This document shows positions 7,733-16,010 of a DNA stretch of 64,000 nt, piece after piece. Every line of letters begins with the position of its first letter. Positions within the stretch are counted from its first letter, which is position 1. Under the pieces are notes generated by a model. That model worked only from the letters and a program-made list of their open reading frames with translations. It was not told the DNA's origin and did not search any database. The stretch is from NCBI GenBank assembly GCA_910578385.1, contig CAJTQV010000005.1:124001-188000 (forward strand), written 5' to 3'. Source of the DNA: an uncultured Muribaculaceae bacterium. Its GTDB lineage: Bacteria > Bacteroidota > Bacteroidia > Bacteroidales > Muribaculaceae. Position numbers and translations under genes: made by a program.

Positions 7733-8287
7733 TTATTTTTTCCAGACCACTTCTTCTTCACCGGCAACAAAGTTGAAGTAGCGCGCGGCTATGAACAGGT
7801 AGTCTGACAACCGGTTGACGTAGGTCACCACCGCCGGGTCCACATACTCCGATTCGGCAAGATCAAGTATGCGCCGCTCAGCTCTGCGGCATACCGTACG
7901 GGCCACGTGCGCTTTCGATGCCAGCTCGCATCCGCCAGGCAGCACAAAAGCGCGAATCTTGGGTGTCTGCTCGTCGAGAGCATCTATCCAGCCTTCGAGC
8001 GTCTGCAGACGCGCCGCATCGAGCGACGCGCAACGTGGCTCCTCCCCTACCGCAACTGCCGTGGCAAGGTAACCGCCTACGTTGAAAAGCTCATTCTGAA
8101 CATCCATCAGCTGACCTTTCACCTCCGACACGCAGCGCGGATCCGAGGCTATCACACCGAGGCAGGACGACAGCTCGTCGATGGTGCCGTATGCCTCAAG
8201 GCGAACGGAATTTTTCTTGACTCTCTCTCCGCCGACAAGCGAGGTCGTTCCCTTGTCGCCGGTGCGGGTATATAACAGACTTTTCAT
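7733..8287 (-). CDS. cob(I)yrinic acid a,c-diamide adenosyltransferase, PduO type
   Basis: The 184-aa protein starts MKSLLYTRTGDKGTTSLVGG, the ATP-binding N-terminus of PduO-type ATP:cob(I)alamin adenosyltransferases, and has the conserved RTVCRRAERRI helix and a YVNRLSDYLF segment near the C-terminus. It adds the 5'-deoxyadenosyl group of ATP to reduced corrinoid, making coenzyme B12 in the cytosol. Length and motifs are normal. It lies between the MscS-like gene (15-base gap) and the DUF2795 gene on the same strand, so the three are probably co-transcribed, though they have no obvious shared pathway. Confidence 0.93.
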   Translation of the reverse strand: MKSLLYTRTGDKGTTSLVGGERVKKNSVRLEAYGTIDELSSCLGVIASDPRCVSEVKGQLMDVQNELFNVGGYLATAVAVGEEPRCASLDAARLQTLEGWIDALDEQTPKIRAFVLPGGCELASKAHVARTVCRRAERRILDLAESEYVDPAVVTYVNRLSDYLFIAARYFNFVAGEEEVVWKK

Positions 8288-8302
8288 GGTCGTTTTGACT
8301 TA

Positions 8303-9538
8303 TTATATTTTTGTTAACGTCTCACAGTGAATATTGTTGCCGAGCACAGAGATATCCGTACCGGCCGGTGTCTGGAACACTCGCAGTCCGAACTCACCAA
8401 TCACGGCGTAAACGTGGTCGAAGATGTCGGCCTGAAGATGCTCGAAATCTTTCCAGCCCGTCTTGCGCGTGAAGAAATAGAGCTGCAACGGAAGCCCCGA
8501 CTGCGTGGGCGCCATCTGACGCACCATGTGGAGCATCGACTGGTTCACATCCTTGTGCATCGAGATATATTTCTCAAGATAACGGCGCAGCAGCGTCAGG
8601 TTCACCTGCCGGGCTGCACGGTCAACCGTCACCCCCTCAAGCCATCCCCGTTCGTCAAGCGTCCGCAGTTCCGCCTGGGTACAGAAACGCACACTGTTCA
8701 CATCTATGTATATGGAACGCTCCACACGCCGGCCACCCGACTGGCGCATCGGCTGGTAGTTGCGGAACGAATCCGACACCAGCGCGTAGGGTGGGATAGT
8801 CGATACCGAGTTGTCCCAGTTACGCACCTTGACCGTAGTGAGCGACACATCCTCCACCTCTCCGTTGGCGCCATATTTCTCGGCCACAATCCAGTCTCCC
8901 TTATGGAGCATCCTGTTGGCCGTGAGCTGCACACTCGCCACAAGACCGAGAATCGTGTCCTTGAACACCAGCATAAGTATCGCCGCCGAAGCGCCGAGCG
9001 CGGTGAGTATAGCCAGCGGCTCCTTGCCGATCATCAGACTGATGGCCACGATTATGCCGAGACAGATCACCACCAGCTTGAGCATCTGGAATATACCCTT
9101 CACGGCATACAGCTGCGTGCTCTTGCGGCGTGCCATGGCCATGTAGAGGTTGCCGATGAATATGACAAGAATGCGGACTATCGCCCACAGTATATAGAAG
9201 GAGGTCAGCAGACTTATCCAGTGCACATAGTCGCTCTCATTGGCACGGAAAAAAGCGGGCAGCATACGGTTCACGACCAACGCCGGGGCAAGCTGCGAGA
9301 CCGCCCTCATGAAATGATGGTCAAGCAGGTCGTCGTCCCACTTGGTCGGGGTCTTGTCGATGGCTATGCCTAAAAGGTAGAGCAGCCACTTGCATATATA
9401 GTACGCCACCACCGCCGCCAGCAGAATCGCCACCAGCAGCAGAGCCGTAACGATGCCGGCCTGATGGTCGCCGCCGATATTGGCGTAGAGAAACTCCTTT
9501 ATAGAAATGATAATCCTGTCCATGTCATGTATGTGCAT
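8303..9538 (-). CDS. MscS-family mechanosensitive channel
   Basis: The 411-aa protein has about five hydrophobic segments in its first 190 residues, a pore-helix-like stretch (AILTALGASAAILMLVFKDTILGLVASVQL), and then the soluble MscS middle domain (KGDWIV, GEVEDVSLTTVKVRNWDN, STIPPYALVSDSFRNY). The size and extra N-terminal helices resemble the YbdG-like branch. Such channels open under membrane tension to release solutes during osmotic downshock. ATG 9538 gives MHIHDMDR; ATG 9523 (MDRIIIS) is equally possible. The gene is divergent from metK. Confidence 0.9.
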   Translation of the reverse strand: MHIHDMDRIIISIKEFLYANIGGDHQAGIVTALLLVAILLAAVVAYYICKWLLYLLGIAIDKTPTKWDDDLLDHHFMRAVSQLAPALVVNRMLPAFFRANESDYVHWISLLTSFYILWAIVRILVIFIGNLYMAMARRKSTQLYAVKGIFQMLKLVVICLGIIVAISLMIGKEPLAILTALGASAAILMLVFKDTILGLVASVQLTANRMLHKGDWIVAEKYGANGEVEDVSLTTVKVRNWDNSVSTIPPYALVSDSFRNYQPMRQSGGRRVERSIYIDVNSVRFCTQAELRTLDERGWLEGVTVDRAARQVNLTLLRRYLEKYISMHKDVNQSMLHMVRQMAPTQSGLPLQLYFFTRKTGWKDFEHLQADIFDHVYAVIGEFGLRVFQTPAGTDISVLGNNIHCETLTKI

Positions 9539-9617
9539 AAGGCAGGTGCAAGAGACCGGCCGTCACTCATTGAACGGCGCGACGCTGACAAAATTTTGCA
9601 ACAAAACCGATTTACGC

Positions 9618-9648
9618 TTGGCGGTATGGAAGTATTTTTGTAATTTTG
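9618..9648 (+). promoter_or_regulatory. promoter of metK leader
   Basis: TAATTTTG at 9641-9648 fits the -7 consensus and TTGG at 9618-9621 lies 19 nt upstream. It places the transcript start near 9654, about 270 bases before the metK ATG, leaving room for a structured leader. Confidence 0.65.
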
Positions 9649-9718
9649 CCACGCAATAGCGGTCGGCATACCGGGCCCACGTGCCCCAAGGCATGAAACC
9701 ACCAAGCCACCGCAATTG

Positions 9719-9771
9719 TTAAGTGGATAAATTTGGCTGCTTGCAACCACTGAAAAAAATGCTAAAACTGC
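9719..9771 (+). ncRNA. candidate SAM-II/SAM-V-like riboswitch
   Basis: The stretch contains GTGG (9723-9726) pairing with CCAC, a U-rich loop (ATAAATTTGG), TGCTTGCAACCAC, an A-rich linker and then TGCTAAAAC. The order stem-loop, TTGCAA, A-linker, GCTAAA is the core of SAM-II class pseudoknot aptamers; the GCA of the loop can pair with TGC in front of TAAA. It sits in the metK leader between the promoter and two hairpins, the expected site for SAM feedback. The match is by eye and from memory of the consensus. Confidence 0.55.
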
Positions 9772-9777
9772 TCCCTT

Positions 9778-9852
9778 GGCGCGAATCAGTCCGCGCCGAA
9801 GACAGCTTGGGCATCATCAGAGGGCAATCGCAAGAAGCGGTTGTCATTTTTT
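9778..9852 (+). terminator. leader hairpin and T-run before metK
   Basis: GGCGCG (9778-9783) pairs with CGCGCC (9792-9797). A second weak pairing (GACAGCTTG with CAAG/TGTC) ends just before a six-T run at 9847-9852. Together they could be the expression platform of the upstream aptamer. Confidence 0.35.
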
Positions 9853-9925
9853 ATGTATCACAGAGTGGAGTCGCCGACGCCGGATGCAGCCCCCTGCCAA
9901 AGCCGCTCCCGCAACAACATTTCAT

Positions 9926-11275
9926 ATGGAAAAGAATTATCTCTTCACCTCCGAGTCCGTATCGGAAGGACACCCCGACAAAGTCGCCGACCAGATCAGC
10001 GACAATCTGCTCGACCAGTTCCTCGCCCGCGACCCCGAAAGCCACGTGGCCGTCGAGACTCTTGTCACCACCGGACAGGTCGTTGTGGCCGGCGAGGTAT
10101 CGTCCGAGGCATACGTTGACGTGCAGTCATGCACACGCGAGGTCATCAATAACATCGGCTACAACCGGGGGGCATACCGCTTCGACGGCGACGCATGCGG
10201 TATCCTGACCGCCATCCACGAGCAGAGCGGCGACATCAACCGTGGCGTCTCGCGCGCCTCTGAAGAGGGTAAGAGCGAGGAAGAACTCCAGGGAGCCGGC
10301 GACCAGGGCATGATGTTCGGCTACGCCGTCAACGAGACTAAAGAATACATGCCGCTCACTCTCAGCCTCTCGCATCTCATACTCCGCGAGCTCGCCGACA
10401 TACGCCGCGAGGGCAAGGAGATGGCATATTACCGCAAGGGGAAACTCGTGACATACCTTCGTCCCGACTCCAAGAGCCAGGTCACGGTTGAGTATGGTCC
10501 CGACAAGCGCCCAGTGCGCATCCACACCATCGTTGTCTCCACACAGCACGACGAGTTCATCCCCGCACTCGACGAATCGGCCGAGGCTCAGCTTCAGGCT
10601 GACCGCGAGATGCTCTCCGTAATCCGCGAGGACGTTATGAAAGTCCTTCTTCCGCGCGTCATGGCCAAGCTCCCCGAAGAGACACGCGCCCTTTTCGACG
10701 AGAACCTGATTGTTCACGTCAACCCTACCGGCAAGTTCGTGATCGGAGGCCCCCACGGCGATACCGGACTGACAGGCCGCAAGATAATCGTTGACACCTA
10801 CGGAGGCCGCGGTGCCCACGGAGGCGGTGCCTTCTCAGGCAAGGATCCCTCGAAGGTGGACCGTTCGGCAGCCTACGCATGCCGCCATATAGCCAAGAAC
10901 ATGGTGGCGGCCGGAGTGGCCGACGAGATGCTCGTGCAGGTGGCCTACGCCATCGGCAAGGCTGAACCAGTCAGCATCTTCGTCGACACCTACGGAACAG
11001 GCCGCACCGGCCACACCGACGCAGAGATTGCCGAGGCGATCGGCGAGATGTTCGACATGCGCCCCCGCGCCATCGAGAAGCGCCTCAAGCTCCGCGAGCC
11101 AATCTATCTGGAGACAGCCGCTTACGGCCACGTGGGCCGTGAGCCGCAATGGGTCGAGAAGACATTCCGCAACCGCTACGAGAGCGAGCCGACCGTGCGC
11201 CGCGTGGAGCTCTTCACATGGGAGAAACTCGACATGGTCGACCAGATCCGCAGCCGCTTCGCGATCAATTCCTGA
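9926..11275 (+). CDS. metK: S-adenosylmethionine synthetase
   Basis: The 449-aa enzyme converts methionine and ATP to S-adenosylmethionine in the cytosol. It starts MEKNYLFTSESVSEGHPDK, has the GAGDQGMMFGYA motif, and carries the P-loop-like GGPHGDTGLTGRK with a following DTYGG and KDPSKVDRSAAY. The open frame reaches back to 9776, but those 50 codons have no MetK homology and overlap the leader, so the ATG at 9926 is the start. The long leader with a SAM-II-like element suggests feedback control. It is followed by a large inverted repeat and not by a classical terminator. Confidence 0.97.
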   Translation: MEKNYLFTSESVSEGHPDKVADQISDNLLDQFLARDPESHVAVETLVTTGQVVVAGEVSSEAYVDVQSCTREVINNIGYNRGAYRFDGDACGILTAIHEQSGDINRGVSRASEEGKSEEELQGAGDQGMMFGYAVNETKEYMPLTLSLSHLILRELADIRREGKEMAYYRKGKLVTYLRPDSKSQVTVEYGPDKRPVRIHTIVVSTQHDEFIPALDESAEAQLQADREMLSVIREDVMKVLLPRVMAKLPEETRALFDENLIVHVNPTGKFVIGGPHGDTGLTGRKIIVDTYGGRGAHGGGAFSGKDPSKVDRSAAYACRHIAKNMVAAGVADEMLVQVAYAIGKAEPVSIFVDTYGTGRTGHTDAEIAEAIGEMFDMRPRAIEKRLKLREPIYLETAAYGHVGREPQWVEKTFRNRYESEPTVRRVELFTWEKLDMVDQIRSRFAINS

Positions 11276-11300
11276 CAACCCGACCACGCACCCCGAATCA

Positions 11301-11358
11301 AGACCCCATATCATGAAAATCAGCGTTTCGCGAAGCCGATTTTCATGATATGGGGTCT
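11301..11358. repeat. perfect 21-bp inverted repeat
   Basis: The arms at 11301-11321 and 11338-11358 are exact reverse complements (AGACCCCATATC ... GATATGGGGTCT). The 16-base loop contains TTCGCGAA. It begins 25 bases after the metK stop and has no T-run after it. It could stabilise or process the metK mRNA, or be a small repeat element. Confidence 0.8.
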
Positions 11359-11383
11359 CAAATGTTTGAAAAACGCGAATAAT

Positions 11384-11415
11384 TTTGGCTTTTTTTACCA
11401 AAAGTGTTATCTTTG
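11384..11415 (+). promoter_or_regulatory. promoter of PpiD-like gene
   Basis: TTTG at 11384-11387 and TATCTTTG at 11408-11415 are 20 nt apart, an almost ideal match. The leader is about 75 bases. Confidence 0.75.
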
Positions 11416-11495
11416 CACGTTTAATAAGGAGAACCGCCGTCGGCGGACATCTTCAGAACGCAAAGAGATAATTAAAAAAAGACCAAATATAAGGA

Positions 11496-13628
11496 ATGGC
11501 AACATTAGAGAAAATCAGAAGTAAGTCAGTGTTTCTGATCGTGGTGATCGGCGTGGCGCTCCTCGCATTCATCATCGGCGACGCGCTGACCAACAGCCGC
11601 AACATCTTGGGCGACCACACCACAGTGGCTAAAGTGGGAAGTACAAAAATCGACATAACCGACTACCAGCGCAAGCGTGAGGAACTCAACAACCAGCTGG
11701 AGGAGGCCCGTCGCAACAACCCGGCGCAGTTCGCCAACTTCGACACGCAGATCCTGCCGGAGATGGCTCTCGAACAGCTCATGCAGGAGGCAATCGTGCT
11801 CGATGCCGCAGAGAAGGCCGGAGTGCGCAGCACCGGCAACCTGCTTCGCTACTACATGCTTGAGAATCCCCGCAACCCTGAGGTGATGAACCTGGTCCGC
11901 CAGCTCAACGCAGCCGGTCTCAGCGTCCAGACTCCCCAGCAGGCATATGAGGTAATCTTCAACCCCAAGCGCAACGGTCTGACCGACGCACAGGTTGAGC
12001 CGTTCCAGCGTGCATGGCTCGCAGCCGAGAAGGCTACCGAGAAGATGATCAAGCAGACCGTCTACCAGCGTCTGCTCGTCGGCGCTGTCAAGCCCAACGA
12101 CCTCGACAAGAAGGCTCTCTACAACGACTATATCGCCACAACCAACGTTGACGTGGCTTTCCTCCCCTTCGGCAACCTCGACGAGAAGACATATCCCGTG
12201 AGCGACCAGGAGGTGAAAGACCGCTACAACAAGGAGAAAGAGATGTACAAGGTGGCCGAGCCCACACGCGAGATCAGCTTCATCGCTGTCAACATCACCC
12301 CCTCCGAGGCTGACCAGAAGGCAAGCAAGGAACTCGCCGCCCAAACCGTGGCAGAACTTTCGAAAGGCAGTCAGCTCTCCAAGGAGCTCAAGAAAGAGGG
12401 TGTGAACGTAACCCGCCATGCTCTCCGCGCCGCTGACATCCCGGCCGGTCCTGCCAAGGAATACATCCTCAACGGCGGTGTTGACACCGCTCGCCTCGTG
12501 TCGGAGAACATCGGCGGCTTCACCGTGGTCCGCGTAGCAGGCCGCAAGGCTGACGTTGACTCCATCCAGCTCAACATCGTATCGACCGCTACCGAGGCAA
12601 TCGGCAAGCGTGTGCTCGCAGCCCTCAACGGCGGACTCCCCGCCGACAGCGTGATGAGCCGCTTCTCTGCCGACAGCGTGGCCACCCAGCTCAACCAGTG
12701 GCTCCCTCTCTACAATGCCGACGGCGCGACCAACGCCCTCCCCAAGAACCAGCTTGACAGCCTCAAGAACGCCGGTGGCCGCTTCATCGCCCTCCAGCAG
12801 GGTGCACAGGGAATGCTCCTCGCGCAGATCGTGAAGCAGAACGCCCCCGTCACCATCTACGAATACGACGAGGCAACCTACACGCTCACCCCGAGCCAGA
12901 AGACCAAGAGCGACGCCCGCACCGCATTCGAGAAGTTCCTCGGCGCAAACAACACCGTAGAGAAGTTCAACGCCAACGCATCGAAGGCCGGATACAACGT
13001 CCAGAAGTTCACCGTTACAAGCTCTACACCGGCGGTTCCCCGCTTCCAGGGCATGGACCAGTACTATCCCGAATCGCGTCAGGTGATCCGCTGGGTCATG
13101 ATCGACGGCGAGAAGGGTGAGGTGAGCCACATCTACAACTCAAGCGACGCCACACACCCGGCAATGTACGCGGTGGCAATCGACGACACCTACGACGAGT
13201 ATGTGCCTGTCACCAACAAGAACGTACACGACGACATCGCTTCGCGCATCCGCGCCGACAAGGCCGGCGACAAGCTCGTGGCACAGTACCAGAAGAAGAC
13301 CCAGAGCATCCAGAGCGCGGCTCAGGCCATGGGTGTCGAGGTCAAGAACTACCCCTCGCTCCGCTTCGGCATGAACAGCGGCGTGCGCGACCAGGGTGTG
13401 GTTGGCCGCATCAGCGGTGCCAAGGCCGACAAGAAGGTCAACATCACCAAGGGTGACGACGGAGTCTACGTCTACCAGGTAATGGGCAAGGAGAACCAGA
13501 ACTTCCCCTACAACGAGCAGATGTACAACCAGCAGTACTTCCAGTTCATCAACCCCGACCTGATGCTGATGCTCCAGGGCACCGACCGCGTCAAGAACAA
13601 CATCTACAAATTCGAGGCCGGCGATTAA
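11496..13628 (+). CDS. PpiD/SurA-like peptidylprolyl isomerase
   Basis: The 710-aa protein has a single N-terminal membrane anchor (about residues 12-32) after a short cytosolic start, then a SurA_N-like helical region (ITDYQRKREELNNQLEEA ... MALEQLMQEAIVLDAAEKAGV) and a long periplasmic part. This is the plan of PpiD-type foldases that assist outer-membrane and secreted proteins as they leave the Sec channel. I do not see a well-preserved parvulin active site, so it may be mainly a chaperone. It is a single gene with its own promoter (11384-11415) and terminator (13649-13684). Codon use is strongly biased, which suggests high expression. Confidence 0.85.
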   Translation: MATLEKIRSKSVFLIVVIGVALLAFIIGDALTNSRNILGDHTTVAKVGSTKIDITDYQRKREELNNQLEEARRNNPAQFANFDTQILPEMALEQLMQEAIVLDAAEKAGVRSTGNLLRYYMLENPRNPEVMNLVRQLNAAGLSVQTPQQAYEVIFNPKRNGLTDAQVEPFQRAWLAAEKATEKMIKQTVYQRLLVGAVKPNDLDKKALYNDYIATTNVDVAFLPFGNLDEKTYPVSDQEVKDRYNKEKEMYKVAEPTREISFIAVNITPSEADQKASKELAAQTVAELSKGSQLSKELKKEGVNVTRHALRAADIPAGPAKEYILNGGVDTARLVSENIGGFTVVRVAGRKADVDSIQLNIVSTATEAIGKRVLAALNGGLPADSVMSRFSADSVATQLNQWLPLYNADGATNALPKNQLDSLKNAGGRFIALQQGAQGMLLAQIVKQNAPVTIYEYDEATYTLTPSQKTKSDARTAFEKFLGANNTVEKFNANASKAGYNVQKFTVTSSTPAVPRFQGMDQYYPESRQVIRWVMIDGEKGEVSHIYNSSDATHPAMYAVAIDDTYDEYVPVTNKNVHDDIASRIRADKAGDKLVAQYQKKTQSIQSAAQAMGVEVKNYPSLRFGMNSGVRDQGVVGRISGAKADKKVNITKGDDGVYVYQVMGKENQNFPYNEQMYNQQYFQFINPDLMLMLQGTDRVKNNIYKFEAGD

Positions 13629-13648
13629 GGCCGCCCGAAACCATACCA

Positions 13649-13684
13649 CAAAGGAGCGGCCAAAAGGCTCGCTCCTTTGTTTTT
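13649..13684 (+). terminator. intrinsic terminator of PpiD-like gene
   Basis: CAAAGGAGCG pairs with CGCTCCTTTG around a loop that can itself pair (GCC/GGC), followed by TTTTT. Confidence 0.85.
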
Positions 13685-13782
13685 GCATTTTTTGACAATC
13701 CCCGGCCCCCGCAGGTTGTTATAATAAAAGCATCTCTCTGCAGAAGCATCTCTCCGTTCAATTAACCCAAAATATAGAAAGC

Positions 13783-14376
13783 ATGAAAATCAAACACATC
13801 CTTCCGGCATTGCTCATGCTCATGCCGGCCATGTTCTCACAGGCACAGACCGTGGGAATCAAGACCAACCTGCTGAGCGACGTCGGACTCAGCCCCAACA
13901 TCGGGCTTGAGTTCGGACTCGCCCCGAAGTGGACACTCGACCTCACCGGTGAAGTTAATTTCTGGGACGTTGACTCCAAGAGATGGCGTCACTGGTACGT
14001 GCAGCCCGAGGCCCGCTACTGGTTCTGCGAGAAGTTCGCCGGCCACTTCCTCGGCATCAACGCCGTCGGAGGCCGCTATGACATCGGCAACCTCGGCAAC
14101 CTCGCCATCAACGACAAGGTGCTCGGCACCGACTTCAGCACCCTCAAGGATGGTCGTGCTCGCGGCTGGGGATTCGGTGCCGGTATAGCCTACGGTTACG
14201 CGTGGCCTGTCGCCAAGCACTGGAACATCGAGGCCGAGATCGGCGTGGGCTGGGTATGGTCGAAATACCGCGAATACCCCTCGCTCGACGCCGGCAAGAG
14301 CCAGGCCAGCGACTACAAGTACCACAACTATGTCGGCCTGACCAAGCTCGCCGTCAACGTTGAATATCTATTCTGA
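13783..14376 (+). CDS. DUF3575 outer-membrane protein
   Basis: The 197-aa protein has a signal peptide ending at SQAQ and then TVGIKTNLLSDVGLSPNIGLEFGL, the hallmark start of DUF3575. Alternating aromatic strands (WTLDLTGEVNFW, HWYVQPEARYWF) and a terminal VNVEYLF indicate a small beta-barrel. In Bacteroidales such proteins sit beside DUF3868 proteins and often near Mfa/Fim-type fimbriae, with which they may help assembly or attachment. Here the DUF3868/OmpA-like gene follows after 66 bases. No fimbrial subunit is present in the window. Confidence 0.87.
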   Translation: MKIKHILPALLMLMPAMFSQAQTVGIKTNLLSDVGLSPNIGLEFGLAPKWTLDLTGEVNFWDVDSKRWRHWYVQPEARYWFCEKFAGHFLGINAVGGRYDIGNLGNLAINDKVLGTDFSTLKDGRARGWGFGAGIAYGYAWPVAKHWNIEAEIGVGWVWSKYREYPSLDAGKSQASDYKYHNYVGLTKLAVNVEYLF

Positions 14377-14442
14377 ACCAAATGTCGAACCGCCAGCCGC
14401 CGCGCCGACACGGTGCAGTGACTGACGCAACAATCCCGCTTT

Positions 14443-15867
14443 ATGAAAAAACTGATAATTTCAATATTGGCCGGCGTGATGGGACTTTGCGCCATGGCCC
14501 AGAATGTGGACCGTGTCGGCATTTCGGATATGACAGTCGAGAAGACCGACAACGGACTCCTCATCGTGTCGATGCAGGTCGCACCCTCGCAGACATCGGT
14601 GAGCTACAACCGCCAGCTTGTGCTCACCCCGATGGTGCTGAGCACCGACAACTCCAAGTATGTCGAGCTTCCGTCGGTGACAATCGCCGGTAAGAATGCC
14701 TACTACAACACTCTCCGCAACGACAACCTGCAGGGCACCACCCTGCTCAAGGGGAGCCAGAAAGGTTCATACACCTACACCCAGTCTATACCTTTCGAGA
14801 ACTGGATGACCAATTCGGTGTTGGGCGTCGAGGTGCGCGGCGAGGGCTGCTGCGGCAATAATGTTACCGACGAGGTAATCCCCGTGGCCGACCTCAACTA
14901 TGCCGCCCCGCAGTTCAACCCGTCGTTCAATTACATCGAGCCCCGCGCGGTAGACAGCAAGCTCTTCAACCTGACCGGAAAGGCTTACATCAGCTTCGTG
15001 GTCAACAAGACAGTCATCAACCCCGACTATCTCAACAACAAGACCGAGCTGAAGAAGATTCTCGACACGATCGATGCCGTCAAGGACAACAAGGATGCCA
15101 AGGTCCGCAAGATCAAGCTGACAGGATATGCCTCGCCCGAAGGTCCCTACGCCAACAATGTCCGTCTGGCCGAAGGCCGTACCGAGGCCGTCAAGGAATA
15201 TGTGCGCCAGCAGTCAGCGTTCCCCGAGAGCCTCTTCGAGACCTCTTCCGTGCCCGAGGACTGGGCCGGTCTGAAAGCTGCCGTCCAGAAGTCAGGCCTG
15301 GCCGATGCCAAGGAAATTGTGGAGTTCATCGACTCCGACTATCCCATCGAGCAGCGCAACGACCGTCTCCGCGCACTCTTCCCCAAGACCTACCCCTTCC
15401 TGCTTGAGAACATATACCCCGGTCTTCGCCACACCGACTATGTCATAACCTACGAGGTGCGCAAGTATACCGATGTCAACGAGATCAAGCAGGTCTTCAA
15501 GACCCGCCCGCAGAACCTCAGTCTCAACGAGTTCTTCCTCCTCTCGCAGACATACCGCCCGGGCACTCCGGAGTTTGACGAGGTGTTCGACGTGGCCGTC
15601 CGCATGTTCCCCGAGGACCAGGTGGCCAACATCAACGCCGCATCGGCCTCAATCAGCCGTGGCGACCTTGACAGCGCGACCAAGTTCCTCAACCGTGCCG
15701 GCAACTCATCTGAGGCCGAATACGTGCGCGGCATCCTCGATGCCAAGAAGGGCAACTACGATTCTGCCCTCTCGCACTTCCGCAAGACCAAGGATCCGAA
15801 GGCAAAAGATGCCATCGACCAGATCAACCGCATACAGAACTACAACGGAGCAGTGACCTACCGTTGA
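14443..15867 (+). CDS. DUF3868 domain protein with OmpA-like region
   Basis: The 474-aa protein has a signal peptide (ending CAMAQ), a DUF3868-type N-terminal domain (GISDMTVEKTDNGLLIVSMQV; paired cysteines at GEGCCGNN), and a periplasmic OmpA-C-like segment about residues 225-260 (KIKLTGYASPEG, NVRLAEGRTEAVKEYV), which normally binds peptidoglycan. The last 100 residues are helical, with TPR-like pairs (NINAASASISRGDLDSATKF). Together with the upstream DUF3575 barrel it makes a two-gene unit that probably bridges outer membrane and cell wall. It has no fimbrial neighbours, so it could serve a general envelope role. Confidence 0.85.
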   Translation: MKKLIISILAGVMGLCAMAQNVDRVGISDMTVEKTDNGLLIVSMQVAPSQTSVSYNRQLVLTPMVLSTDNSKYVELPSVTIAGKNAYYNTLRNDNLQGTTLLKGSQKGSYTYTQSIPFENWMTNSVLGVEVRGEGCCGNNVTDEVIPVADLNYAAPQFNPSFNYIEPRAVDSKLFNLTGKAYISFVVNKTVINPDYLNNKTELKKILDTIDAVKDNKDAKVRKIKLTGYASPEGPYANNVRLAEGRTEAVKEYVRQQSAFPESLFETSSVPEDWAGLKAAVQKSGLADAKEIVEFIDSDYPIEQRNDRLRALFPKTYPFLLENIYPGLRHTDYVITYEVRKYTDVNEIKQVFKTRPQNLSLNEFFLLSQTYRPGTPEFDEVFDVAVRMFPEDQVANINAASASISRGDLDSATKFLNRAGNSSEAEYVRGILDAKKGNYDSALSHFRKTKDPKAKDAIDQINRIQNYNGAVTYR

Positions 15868-16010
15868 CAGCGACATCACTGACCGTTATCAAAACAGGGA
15901 CCGCGGCGTTTGCGCGCCACGGTCTCACCAAGTCCCCCACCGGACCACACCGGCGCAGCTCCGGACATCCCGCCAAAGGATGACAGCCGCGCCATTCGAA
16001 CTGACAAGAA

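Noticed and set aside
8327..9373. Plus-strand open frame of 348 codons opposite the MscS gene
   Set aside because: Its His/Arg-rich composition is that of an antisense shadow; the MscS gene on the minus strand has clear motifs.
9776..9925. N-terminal extension of MetK
   Set aside because: These 50 codons carry the leader hairpin and T-run and have no similarity to MetK; the family begins at 9926.
11526..13130. Minus-strand open frame of 534 codons inside the PpiD-like gene
   Set aside because: It is antisense to a recognised membrane foldase and is rich in Val, Leu, Gly and Glu as expected from reversed biased codons.
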